Positions 41,435 to 50,105 of a stretch of 64,000 bases of DNA are shown here, piece after piece. Below the pieces are notes generated by a model. That model did not search any database. It was not told where the DNA came from and worked only from the letters and a program-made list of their open reading frames with translations. The stretch is from Pacificispira sp965223125 (GTDB lineage Bacteria > Pseudomonadota > Alphaproteobacteria > UBA8366 > Aestuariispiraceae): the NCBI GenBank assembly GCA_965223125.1, contig OZ244984.1, forward strand, positions 1,736,001-1,800,000, read 5' to 3'. The stretch's first letter is position 1. Each line of letters opens with the position of its first letter. Made by a program: the position numbers and the translations under genes.

Positions 41435-42088
41435 GTGACAGCGATCAATCAGCTTCTCGCGGGCTATCGCAGCTATCGCGCGCTCTATCATGAAAAGCGC
41501 GCCGACCTGACCCGCCGTCTGGCGGAGGAGGGGCAGAGCCCGGCGATCATGGTGATCGCCTGTTCCGATTCCCGTGTCGATCCGGCAATCCTGTTCAATG
41601 CCGATCCGGGAGAAATTTTCGTCGTCCGCAATGTCGCCGCCCTGGTACCACCCTATCAGCCGGACCCCAGCCATCACGGCACGTCATCCGCCATCGAATA
41701 TGCGGTGAAGGACCTGAATGTCAGTGAAATCGTGGTCCTGGGCCATCACCAATGCGGCGGCATCCGGGCGATGCGGTCAATCGTCGGCGGGAATGCGCCG
41801 GCGGACCGTGAATTCGTTGGCCCCTGGATGAAGCTGGCGGAGGATGCCTGTCATCAGCACGGGGCGGATGATCCCGGCTCCGAGGCATCGGTTGAGATGG
41901 CGACAATCAAGACCTCTGTCCGGAATCTGAAATCCTTCCCCTGGATTGCCTCGCGGGTGCAGGAGGGGCGGCTGCGGCTGCATGGCTGGTGGTTCGACAT
42001 CACGACGGGCAAGTTGCTGGCCCATGATCCGCGCACCGGGCAGTTCAGTGAAGTCGACCGGATTCCGGAGCCGGTCGAAAAGGCGTGA
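41435..42088 (+). CDS. Beta-class carbonic anhydrase
   Basis: Interconverts CO2 and bicarbonate. Zinc ligands are visible: Cys43 in ACSDSRVDP (with Asp45 and Arg47) and His104 and Cys107 in LGHHQCGGIRA. About 217 residues from GTG 41435, which has GGAG nine bases upstream; an in-frame ATG at 41387 lacks a site. Bicarbonate is the co-substrate of the methylcrotonyl-CoA carboxylase encoded downstream, so a supporting role is plausible. Confidence 0.92.
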   Translation: MTAINQLLAGYRSYRALYHEKRADLTRRLAEEGQSPAIMVIACSDSRVDPAILFNADPGEIFVVRNVAALVPPYQPDPSHHGTSSAIEYAVKDLNVSEIVVLGHHQCGGIRAMRSIVGGNAPADREFVGPWMKLAEDACHQHGADDPGSEASVEMATIKTSVRNLKSFPWIASRVQEGRLRLHGWWFDITTGKLLAHDPRTGQFSEVDRIPEPVEKA

Positions 42089-42122
42089 GCCGATAACGAA
42101 GAATTGAGAGGGAGTGGGCACC

Positions 42123-43256
42123 ATGATCCTGACCGAAGAACAGACGATGATCCGCGATATGGCGAAGCAGTTCGCCGAGGATCGACTGGTGCCCAATTCG
42201 GAGGAATGGGATCGCGAGGCGCGGTTCCCGAAAGAGGCGCTGGACGAAATGGCGCAGCTGGGCCTGATGGGCATGATGGTGCCGCCGGAATGGGATGGGG
42301 CGGGCACCGACGCGGTTTCCTATGCCCTGGCGCTGGAGGAAATCGCGGCGGGCGATGGCTCCGTCTCGACCATCATGAGTGTTCATAACTCGGTGGGCTG
42401 CATGCCGATCCTGCGGTTCGGGACGGAGATGCAGAAGGAGACCTATCTGAAGCCTCTGGCGCGGGGGGAGAAGATCGGCTGTTTCTGCCTGACCGAATCC
42501 CACGCCGGGTCGGACGCATCGGCAATCAAGACGCGGGCGCGGCGCGATGGCAACAAATGGGTGATCGACGGCACCAAGCAGTTCATCACCAGCGGATCGA
42601 CGGCGGGGCTTGCCATCGTCTTCGCAGTGACCGATCCGGAGGCGGGCAAGCGCGGGATTTCCGCCTTTCTGGTACCGACGGACAGCGAAGGATATATCGT
42701 CGAGCGGGTCGAGAAGAAAATGGGCCTCAATGCCTCCGACACCTGCGCCCTGCGTTTCGAGGGGGTGGAGGTCGCACCGGAGATGATGCTGGGCGAGGAA
42801 GGCCAGGGCTACAAGATCGCGCTTGCCAATCTGGAGGGCGGGCGGATCGGCATCGCCGCCCAGGCGCTGGGCATCGCGCGGGCGGCGCTGGACTATGCCA
42901 TCGGCTATGCGAAGGAGCGCACGACAATGGGCCAGCCGATCCTGCAGCATCAGGCGGTCGGTTTCCGCCTTGCCGATGGCGCGACGAAACTGGTTGCCGC
43001 CCGCCAGATGATCCTGCATGCGGCCTCGCTGAAGGATGCGGGTCAGCCCTGCCTGATCGAGGCGTCGATGGCGAAGCTGTTTGCGACCGAGGTGGCGGAA
43101 ACCGTGGTCTCCGACGCACTGCAGACTCTGGGCGGCAACGGTTACATGAAGGACTATCCGCTGGAACGCATGGCCCGCGACGTGCGCGTCACCAAGATTT
43201 ACGAGGGCACCAGCGACATCCAGCGCATGGTGATCGCCCGCTCCTTGGCGGCATGA
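42123..43256 (+). CDS. Short/branched-chain acyl-CoA dehydrogenase
   Basis: A 377-residue FAD enzyme. Blocks: CFCLTESHAGSDASAIKTRA, TKQFITSGSTA and the C-terminal VTKIYEGTSDIQRMVIAR, which holds the catalytic base Glu361 at the usual short-chain position, unlike liuA. Likely substrates are butyryl-, isobutyryl- or 2-methylbutyryl-CoA. The upstream GTG 42114 is in frame, but ATG 42123 has a GAGAGGGAG site. The halohydrin dehalogenase-like gene follows after 25 bases. Confidence 0.9.
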   Translation: MILTEEQTMIRDMAKQFAEDRLVPNSEEWDREARFPKEALDEMAQLGLMGMMVPPEWDGAGTDAVSYALALEEIAAGDGSVSTIMSVHNSVGCMPILRFGTEMQKETYLKPLARGEKIGCFCLTESHAGSDASAIKTRARRDGNKWVIDGTKQFITSGSTAGLAIVFAVTDPEAGKRGISAFLVPTDSEGYIVERVEKKMGLNASDTCALRFEGVEVAPEMMLGEEGQGYKIALANLEGGRIGIAAQALGIARAALDYAIGYAKERTTMGQPILQHQAVGFRLADGATKLVAARQMILHAASLKDAGQPCLIEASMAKLFATEVAETVVSDALQTLGGNGYMKDYPLERMARDVRVTKIYEGTSDIQRMVIARSLAA

Positions 43257-43281
43257 GGATACGGAATAAGAGGATACGGGG

Positions 43282-44022
43282 ATGGGGGGAGTGTTGGCGG
43301 GAAAGGTGATCCTGATCACCAAGGCGACGGAATTCGTCGGGGAGGCAGTTGTCGGAAGCTGCCTTGCCGAGGGGGCGACGGTGCTGGCGCAGGATCCGGG
43401 CTTTGCCGATCTGGTAGCCCGGGAGGCTTTCGAGGCTGCGCATCGCGGGGTTATCGCACTGGAAACAGAGGACCCGGATGCGTTGATCGAGAATGTGATC
43501 TCCGGTCAGGGGCGGTTGGACGGGCTGGTGCCGAATGACGGGTTCCCGGCAATCCGTGCCAGGGTCGAGGATGCATCGGCAGATGATATGCGCGACGGGC
43601 TGGAGGCGATGGTGGTTGCCCCCTTCCGGCTGATCGGGGCTGCGGTGCGCCAGATGAAACAGCAGGGATCGGGGCGCATCGTCATGGCAACTTCCGCCGT
43701 GCCGTTCCGGGGTCTGCCGAATTACAGCATGTATGTCACCGCGCGGGGCGCGCAGAATGCCATGGTCCTGACCCTGTCGAAGGAACTGGCGAAAAGCGCG
43801 ATCACGGTTAATGCTGTCGCTCCGAACTTTGTCGAAAATCCATCCTACTTCTCCGAGTCGCTGCTGGCTGATGAGGCGGCGCGGGCGAAAATCCTGTCCC
43901 AGATTCCGCTTGGACGTATTGGCAGGCCGGAGGAAGTGTCGGACATCATCGCCTTTCTTCTGTCCGACAAGGCCAGTTTCATCACGGGTCATGTCGTCCC
44001 GGTGGCAGGGGGCTGGGCGTGA
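43282..44022 (+). CDS. Putative halohydrin dehalogenase (SDR-derived, Ser-Tyr-Arg)
   Basis: A 246-residue protein with the short-chain dehydrogenase fold but lacking its hallmarks. The NAD(P)-binding TGxxxGIG is replaced by T-KATE-F-V-G (Thr13 to Gly20), which fits T-x4-F-x-G, and NAG is replaced by PND (residues 84-86). The catalytic set is Ser138, Tyr151 and Arg155, spaced S-x12-Y-x3-R, not Y-x3-K. Those two patterns define halohydrin dehalogenases, which turn vicinal haloalcohols into epoxides without a cofactor and run in reverse with anions. Other local likenesses to HheC are ND, QMK..SGRI, TSAVPF and PNF..PSYF. No host pathway for haloalcohols is seen. The next gene overlaps it by 4 bases (GTGA). 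A degenerate SDR is the alternative. Confidence 0.82.
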   Translation: MGGVLAGKVILITKATEFVGEAVVGSCLAEGATVLAQDPGFADLVAREAFEAAHRGVIALETEDPDALIENVISGQGRLDGLVPNDGFPAIRARVEDASADDMRDGLEAMVVAPFRLIGAAVRQMKQQGSGRIVMATSAVPFRGLPNYSMYVTARGAQNAMVLTLSKELAKSAITVNAVAPNFVENPSYFSESLLADEAARAKILSQIPLGRIGRPEEVSDIIAFLLSDKASFITGHVVPVAGGWA

Positions 44023-44987
44023 GTGGTCAAATCCCCTCTTCGCGCGGCGTTTCTTTCGTCGTTCCGGTCTATAACAAGGCTGACTGGCTGCCGCTGGTGA
44101 TCGACCGGATTGCGGCCCAGCGCGGTGATTTCGCGCGCCAATATGTCTTCGTCGATGATGGCTCGACCGATGGTTCGCTGGAAATCGTCCGTCAGAAAAC
44201 CGCAGGATGGGACAATCTGGTGATCGAGATCCAGGCGAATGCAGGGTCTGCGGTCGCGACCAATCGGGGAATCGCGCTTGCCAATCAGGCTTTCGTGAAA
44301 TTCGTCGATGCCGATGACCTGCTGCATGCCGATGCGACCCGGCTGCTTCTGGAGGCGCTGGAGGGGGATGAGTCGGCCTGCCTCAGCTTCGGGCAACGGC
44401 ACGATTTCGCCCGTGTGGAGGATATCGATCTCGATACGCCGCTCCCTCCGCCGACCGTCACCCGGCATGCCAGGCCTCTTCGACGGGCGATCTACAATTC
44501 CCTTTTCAATCCGACGCAGTTCCTGGCCCGAACGGAGGCGTTGCGGGCGGTGGGTGGCTGTGACGAGCGTGTTGTCTTCAGTCAGGAATATGCGTTGACA
44601 ATGCGCCTTGCGCGGCAGTGGGATTTCCTGGAGATCGACCGGGAAATCGCCTTCATGCCGGACGTGGTGGAAAGCCGCCTGTCCCATAACAAGGGGCGTC
44701 AATTGCAGCGGGTGACGAAATCCGTGCAGCTGTTTCTGGAAGACCATCCGGACCTGCCCTGGCTATTGCGCCAGCAGGTGGCCAAGCGCATGGCCTACCG
44801 GTCCTGGAAGTATCACCGGCGTATCAATGGCGCGTTCTGGCTGACCAGCCCGATATTCTGGCGTCAGGCCCGCGCCTGGCTGCCGATTCTGGGCGGACAT
44901 GCGGAATTCATTGGCAGTTGCGCGCGTGTGCATGATACGGCGGACCGCCATGTGGCGGGACGGGTGATAGATGGAGAGTCGCCATGA
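44019..44987 (+). CDS. Family 2 glycosyltransferase
   Basis: A 322-residue GT-A fold enzyme: N-terminal VSFVVPVYNKADWLPLVID, then VFVDDGSTDGSLEIV, NAGSAVATNRGIALA and the metal-binding DxD-like FVDADDLLHADA. A C-terminal hydrophobic-basic region may touch the membrane. It begins with GTG in a GTGA overlap with the preceding dehalogenase-like gene and overlaps the methyltransferase by 4 bases. Donor and acceptor are unknown; it forms a small glycan cassette with the next two genes. Confidence 0.85.
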   Translation: MSGQIPSSRGVSFVVPVYNKADWLPLVIDRIAAQRGDFARQYVFVDDGSTDGSLEIVRQKTAGWDNLVIEIQANAGSAVATNRGIALANQAFVKFVDADDLLHADATRLLLEALEGDESACLSFGQRHDFARVEDIDLDTPLPPPTVTRHARPLRRAIYNSLFNPTQFLARTEALRAVGGCDERVVFSQEYALTMRLARQWDFLEIDREIAFMPDVVESRLSHNKGRQLQRVTKSVQLFLEDHPDLPWLLRQQVAKRMAYRSWKYHRRINGAFWLTSPIFWRQARAWLPILGGHAEFIGSCARVHDTADRHVAGRVIDGESP

Positions 44988-45754
44988 CGGATTATAATCC
45001 AGGTTATGATCATGGATTCTATGCCGATCTGGAGAATACCGCCCTGCCGTCAGCGCGTGTGATTGTGCCGATGCTGAAGCAGTGGTTTCCGATCAACAGT
45101 GCTGTTGATGTCGGCTGTGGTGACGGGTCGTGGCTGTCGGTTATTCTGGCGGAAGGGGCGGATCGCGTTCTGGGGCTGGATGGTCCCTGGGTTGATGTCG
45201 AACAGATGAAAATTGCACCTGACAGTTTTCGGCGGTGTCGCATTGATGAGCAGATCGCTGTGCCGATGGATGAGCGCTTCGATCTCGCCATGAGCCTGGA
45301 AGTGGCAGAACATCTGCCAGCGGATCGTGCTCCGGGCTTTGTGCAGGAGCTTTGCGCCCTGGCACCGGTCGTACTGTTTTCGGCGGCAATTCCAGGCCAG
45401 GGGGGGCAGCATCATGTCAATGAGGCCTGGCCCGATTATTGGGCGGAGCTTTTTGCCGAACAGGGCTATCGCGTGATTGATGCCCTTCGTCTGAAGGTTT
45501 GGAACGATTCGTCCGTCTGCTGGTGGTATCAGCAGAATTGTCTACTCTTCGCATCGGAATCGGCGCTTCTGGCCAATCCCTACCTCGCGGCAGAACATGC
45601 GAAGGCCCTGACACCTCCACCCGCTCTGGTTCATCCCGAGGTATTCGCCCAGACCCTGCGTCGTGCTGAGCCCTCGTTCGGCCGCTGGCTGAAACAGGGC
45701 GCGAAGGCCTGGACGCGGTCGCGGGAGAAGCGGTTGTCCGGGAAGGGACATTGA
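44984..45754 (+). CDS. Class I SAM-dependent methyltransferase
   Basis: A 256-residue protein with a SAM-binding motif I (AVDVGCGDGSWLSVIL, about residues 40-55), LGLDGPWVD as the acidic loop and a post-motif region FDLAMSLEVAEHLPAD. The C-terminus is basic. Coupled to the glycosyltransferase (ATGA) and 7 bases before asnB, so a sugar or lipid-linked acceptor is likely. Confidence 0.82.
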   Translation: MTDYNPGYDHGFYADLENTALPSARVIVPMLKQWFPINSAVDVGCGDGSWLSVILAEGADRVLGLDGPWVDVEQMKIAPDSFRRCRIDEQIAVPMDERFDLAMSLEVAEHLPADRAPGFVQELCALAPVVLFSAAIPGQGGQHHVNEAWPDYWAELFAEQGYRVIDALRLKVWNDSSVCWWYQQNCLLFASESALLANPYLAAEHAKALTPPPALVHPEVFAQTLRRAEPSFGRWLKQGAKAWTRSREKRLSGKGH

Positions 45755-45761
45755 TCGGGCC

Positions 45762-47663
45762 ATGTGCGGTATCGTCGGCTTTCTGGATGCATCGCAGGGG
45801 CGCAGTTCCGGCGCTCTTTCCGAAACGGTACGGCAGATGGCCGATCGGATGGTGCATCGCGGCCCGGATGATTCCGGGATCTGGGTTGAGGAGTCCCTTG
45901 GCCTGGCCTTTGGGTTCCGGCGGCTGGCGATTCAGGATCTGTCCCCGGACGGGGCGCAGCCGATGCATTCGGCAGAGGGTCGCTTTACACTGATCTTCAA
46001 TGGCGAGATATACAATTTCCTGGAATTGCGGCGGGACCTGGAGCAGGTCGAGCCGCAGAACTGGCGCGGGCATTCCGATACCGAAGTGATGCTGGCCGCC
46101 TTCGCCGCCTGGGGTGTGGAAGGTGCATTGAAGCGTTTCGACGGGATGTTCGCTTTCGCTCTCTGGGACGCGAAAACGCGACTTCTGACCCTGGCGCGCG
46201 ACCGGATGGGGGAAAAGCCGCTCTATTTCGGCTGGGCGGGGAAGACATTCCTGTTCGCGTCCGAACTGAAGGCCATCGCCGCCCATCCGGACTTTACACC
46301 ACAGATCGATCCCCGCGCTGTCGCTGCAATGATGCGCTATTCCTATGTCCCGTCGCCGATCTCCATCTATCGCGGGATCGGGAAACTGCCGCCCGGCGGA
46401 GTGCTGACTCTGAATGCCGAAACGCAGGACGTGCGGCAGGATCGATACTGGGACCCGGTTTCAGAGGTCGAAGGCATATCTCCCTTCGAGGGGGATGAGA
46501 TCGCTGCCGCCCGAGAATTGGAGCGCCTGATGCTGCGTTCCGTCTCTCGCCGGATGGTGGCCGATGTGCCGTTGGGTGCGTTTCTGTCCGGTGGGATCGA
46601 CAGCGCAAGCATCGTCGCCCTGATGCAGCAGACATCGGAACGCCCGGTGCGGACCTTTACCATCGGCTTCAACGATCCGCGCTATGATGAGGCCCCGGCG
46701 GCCCGCGCCATCGCCCGGCATCTGGGAACGGATCATACCGAGGTTTATGTCGATCCCCTCGATACCCTGCGTATGGTGGAGCGCATGCCCCAGGTCTATG
46801 ACGAGCCCTTCGCTGATGTCAGCCAGTTGCCGACGCTGCTGCTCTGCGGCTTGGCCCGTCAGCAAGTGACGACGGCGCTGACCGGTGACGGTGGGGATGA
46901 ACTGTTCGGCGGGTATCCGCGATATCAGAACGCCGCCACCCAATGGCGTGATGACCGCCCGATCTCGCGTTCGGTGTTGAAGGCGATTCCTTTCGGGCCG
47001 CTCAATCTGATTTCCTCGGGCTTCGGCAAGCCGGGGCGGTTCGGGGACAAGTTGTGGCGCAAATTGTCGGATCGCGCCAAGCCGTCGCTGGAACTGCTGT
47101 ATGAAAGTTATATGTCGCGTTGGCGCATTGTTGATCGGCCCTGTGCCGATCCGGATGTCGGCTATTTCGTTGAGGGCACCCGGCGGCCACAGATCGACGA
47201 CGATCTGCTGCGCCTGATGATCTGTGATGCCGTCGGCTATCTGCCGGATGATCTGCTGGTCAAGGTGGACCGGGCCAGCATGGCGGCGTCGCTTGAAACC
47301 CGCGCGCCGCTGCTGAACCATGACGTCGTGCGCTTTGCCTGGAGCCTGCCGAGCCGCTACAAGATACAGGGTGGTACTGGAAAGCGGGTGCTGCGCGCCG
47401 TGCTGGACCGGCATGTGCCGCGCAGTCTGATGGATCGCCCGAAACAGGGTTTCCAGCCGCCGCTGGAGGACTGGCTGCGCGGGCCGTTGCGGGATTGGGC
47501 GCAGGCCCTGATATCGTCGGACCGGTTGGCGGCGGATGGGTTGCTGGATCCGGAGCCGATCCGGGCGGTCTGGGAAGAGCATCTGAAGGGCCAGCGGAAC
47601 TGGCATTTTGAATTGTGGAACGTGCTGATGCTGCAAAGCTGGCGGGAAGCATGGAAGATCTGA
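45762..47663 (+). CDS. asnB: Asparagine synthase (glutamine-hydrolysing), AsnB family
   Basis: A 633-residue two-domain enzyme. The N-terminal amidotransferase starts MCGIVGFLD (nucleophile Cys2) with RRLAIQDLSPDGAQPM and IFNGEIYNFLELR. The synthetase domain has the PP-loop FLSGGIDSASIVALM and LTGDGGDELFGGYPRY. It converts aspartate to asparagine with glutamine nitrogen, but AsnB paralogues in glycan clusters often amidate sugars or peptides. Its position after a glycosyltransferase and methyltransferase favours such a modified role. Confidence 0.88.
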   Translation: MCGIVGFLDASQGRSSGALSETVRQMADRMVHRGPDDSGIWVEESLGLAFGFRRLAIQDLSPDGAQPMHSAEGRFTLIFNGEIYNFLELRRDLEQVEPQNWRGHSDTEVMLAAFAAWGVEGALKRFDGMFAFALWDAKTRLLTLARDRMGEKPLYFGWAGKTFLFASELKAIAAHPDFTPQIDPRAVAAMMRYSYVPSPISIYRGIGKLPPGGVLTLNAETQDVRQDRYWDPVSEVEGISPFEGDEIAAARELERLMLRSVSRRMVADVPLGAFLSGGIDSASIVALMQQTSERPVRTFTIGFNDPRYDEAPAARAIARHLGTDHTEVYVDPLDTLRMVERMPQVYDEPFADVSQLPTLLLCGLARQQVTTALTGDGGDELFGGYPRYQNAATQWRDDRPISRSVLKAIPFGPLNLISSGFGKPGRFGDKLWRKLSDRAKPSLELLYESYMSRWRIVDRPCADPDVGYFVEGTRRPQIDDDLLRLMICDAVGYLPDDLLVKVDRASMAASLETRAPLLNHDVVRFAWSLPSRYKIQGGTGKRVLRAVLDRHVPRSLMDRPKQGFQPPLEDWLRGPLRDWAQALISSDRLAADGLLDPEPIRAVWEEHLKGQRNWHFELWNVLMLQSWREAWKI

Positions 47664-47700
47664 TGGCCATATTGTTGGGCCAACTATGTAAGGACTGGTC

Positions 47701-49308
47701 ATGGTGCAACTGACAAGCGGGTTTGATCCGAAATCCGAAGAGGCGGCGGTCAACCGCGCGGCGATGACCGCGCTCGTCGATCAATTGAAAAGCAGGCTGG
47801 CCGCTGTGAAACAGGGCGGTGGAGAGGTCGCGCGGGAACGTCATCTTTCGCGGGGCAAGCTGCTGCCGCGGGACCGGGTCCGCACGCTGCTCGACCCCGG
47901 CTCACCCTTCCTGGAACTCTCGCAACTGGCTGCTGATGGCATGTATAGCGGCGACATCGCCTCGGCCGGGTTGATTACCGGCATTGGGCGGGTCTCCGGC
48001 CAGGAATGCGTGATCGTCGCCAATGATGCGACGGTGAAGGGCGGCACCTATTACCCACTGACCGTCAAGAAACATGTCCGCGCCCAGGAAATCGCCCAGC
48101 AGAACAACTTGCCCTGTATCTATCTGGTCGATTCCGGCGGTGCCAATCTGCCGAACCAGGACGAGGTCTTTCCCGACCGCGATCATTTCGGGCGCATCTT
48201 CTACAATCAAGCCAACATGTCGGCGCGCGGCATTGCCCAGATCGCCGTCGTGATGGGCTCCTGCACGGCGGGTGGTGCCTATATGCCGGCAATGTCGGAC
48301 GAGAGTATCATCGTGCGCAATCAGGGCACCATCTTCCTGGCTGGTCCGCCGCTGGTGAAGGCTGCGACCGGCGAAGAAGTGTCATCGGAAGACCTTGGCG
48401 GTGCCGATGTGCATACCAGGGTGTCCGGCGTCGTCGATCACATGGCGGAGAACGACACCCATGCCCTGTCCATCGCACGGCGGATCGTCGGCAATCTGAA
48501 CCGAACCAAACAGGTACCGGTCAAGACCCGCGCGCCGCGTGATCCGGTGCTGGACCCGAACGATCTCTATGGCGTGGTTCCGTCGGACCTGAAGAAACCC
48601 TACGACATCCGCGAAGTGATCGGCCGCATCGTCGATGGATCGGAATTCGATGAGTTCAAGAAACTCTACGGGACGACGCTGATCTGCGGTTTCGCCCATA
48701 TCTGGGGCTATCCGGTGGGAATCGTCGCCAATAACGGCATCCTGTTCTCGGAATCGGCACTGAAGGGCGCACATTTCATTGAGCTTTGCTCCCAGCGCGG
48801 TATTCCGCTGGTCTTCCTGCAGAACATCACCGGGTTCATGGTTGGCTCTAAATACGAATCCGGCGGCATTGCGAAGGATGGGGCAAAGCTGGTGACGGCG
48901 GTCTCCACCACGTCGGTCCCGAAATTCACCGTGATCCTGGGCGGCAGCTTCGGAGCGGGGAATTACGGCATGTGCGGGCGCGGATTCTCCCCCCGCTTCC
49001 TGTGGATGTGGCCCAATGCGCGGATTTCCGTGATGGGCGGGGAACAGGCCGCCAGCGTGCTCGCCACGGTGAAGGAAGACAATATGGCCAAGAAAGGCCA
49101 GTCCTGGTCGGCGGAGGAGAAAGCGGCCTTCATGGATCCGGTGCGCCAGCAATATGAGGATCAGGGCAATCCCTATTATGCCACCGCCCGGATCTGGGAT
49201 GATGGCATCATCGATCCGATGGATACGCGCATGGTCCTGGGGCTCGGCCTGTCGGCGGCGATGAATGCGCCGATTGAGCCGACCCGTTTCGGCCTGTTCC
49301 GGATGTAA
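47701..49308 (+). CDS. liuB: Methylcrotonyl-CoA carboxylase carboxyltransferase (beta) subunit
   Basis: A 535-residue carboxyltransferase with the two crotonase-like halves. Motifs: LSRGKLLPRDRVRTLLDPGSPFLELS, the CoA loop GSCTAGGAYMPAMSDE and LQNITGFMVGSKYESGGIAKDGAK, which with GSFGAGNYGMCGRGFSPRFLWMWPNARISVMGG marks the methylcrotonyl rather than propionyl enzyme. It moves carboxyl from biotin to 3-methylcrotonyl-CoA. The ATG follows AAGGA. Confidence 0.95.
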   Translation: MVQLTSGFDPKSEEAAVNRAAMTALVDQLKSRLAAVKQGGGEVARERHLSRGKLLPRDRVRTLLDPGSPFLELSQLAADGMYSGDIASAGLITGIGRVSGQECVIVANDATVKGGTYYPLTVKKHVRAQEIAQQNNLPCIYLVDSGGANLPNQDEVFPDRDHFGRIFYNQANMSARGIAQIAVVMGSCTAGGAYMPAMSDESIIVRNQGTIFLAGPPLVKAATGEEVSSEDLGGADVHTRVSGVVDHMAENDTHALSIARRIVGNLNRTKQVPVKTRAPRDPVLDPNDLYGVVPSDLKKPYDIREVIGRIVDGSEFDEFKKLYGTTLICGFAHIWGYPVGIVANNGILFSESALKGAHFIELCSQRGIPLVFLQNITGFMVGSKYESGGIAKDGAKLVTAVSTTSVPKFTVILGGSFGAGNYGMCGRGFSPRFLWMWPNARISVMGGEQAASVLATVKEDNMAKKGQSWSAEEKAAFMDPVRQQYEDQGNPYYATARIWDDGIIDPMDTRMVLGLGLSAAMNAPIEPTRFGLFRM

Positions 49309-49322
49309 GGGAGAGATTGGTC

Positions 49323-50105
49323 ATGGCAGATCAGAAATTCAGGATCGCCCGGGACGGCCCCGTCGTGCGGCTGTGCCTGACCAATCCCGACCGGCACAAT
49401 GCCTTTGACGATGAACTGATCCTGGGCCTGATCGAGGCTTTTGCCGGATTGGGTGCCGACGATTCTATCCGCGTCGTGATCCTGGAGGCCGAGGGCAAGA
49501 GTTTCTCTGCCGGTGCTGACCTTAACTGGATGAAGCGGGTCGCGGGCTATTCGCATGACGAGAATATCCGGGATGCCACTGCGCTGGCCGAGATGCTGCG
49601 GGTGCTGAATTTCCTGCCCAAGCCGGTGATCGCCCGCGTTCAGGGCGCGGCATTCGGTGGTGGGGTCGGCCTTGTCGCCTGCTGTGATATCGCCATCGGT
49701 TCGACCCGCGCCAGTTTTTCCCTGTCTGAAGTGAAGCTTGGCTTCATTCCGGCGACCATCAGTCCCTATGTTGTGGATGCCATCGGGCCGCGTGCCGCGC
49801 GCCGCTATTTCCAGACCGGGGAGCGGTTCGGTGCGGATGTCGCGCTGCGTCTCGGTCTGCTGCATGAGGTCGTTGCTGAAGAGGAGCTTGATACTGCTGT
49901 CGATGCTGTGGTCCGGTCGATCCTGACCGTGGGTCCGAATGCGGCGCGGGAAGCGAAAGACTTGATCTTCGCGGTCGACCGGCCCATCACCCCCGATGTG
50001 ATTGAGGATACCGTGCGGCGGATTGCCCGGCTGCGCGCGACAGAGGAAGCAAGGGAAGGCATGGCAGCCTTTCTGGAAAAGAGGAGTGCAACATGGGTGG
50101 TGTAG
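49323..50105 (+). CDS. liuC: Methylglutaconyl-CoA hydratase / enoyl-CoA hydratase
   Basis: A 260-residue crotonase. It has the oxyanion-hole segments LEAEGKSFSAGADLNWMKR and VQGAAFGGGVGLVACCDIAIG, and a C-terminal helix region. In context it hydrates 3-methylglutaconyl-CoA to HMG-CoA. ATG 49323 has AGGGAGAG upstream; a TTG at 49317 is less likely. The last 13 bases overlap the next gene. Confidence 0.9.
   Translation: MADQKFRIARDGPVVRLCLTNPDRHNAFDDELILGLIEAFAGLGADDSIRVVILEAEGKSFSAGADLNWMKRVAGYSHDENIRDATALAEMLRVLNFLPKPVIARVQGAAFGGGVGLVACCDIAIGSTRASFSLSEVKLGFIPATISPYVVDAIGPRAARRYFQTGERFGADVALRLGLLHEVVAEEELDTAVDAVVRSILTVGPNAAREAKDLIFAVDRPITPDVIEDTVRRIARLRATEEAREGMAAFLEKRSATWVV

Noticed and set aside
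46461..47753. Minus-strand open frame across asnB
   Set aside because: AsnB PP-loop and amidotransferase motifs fix the plus strand as coding.
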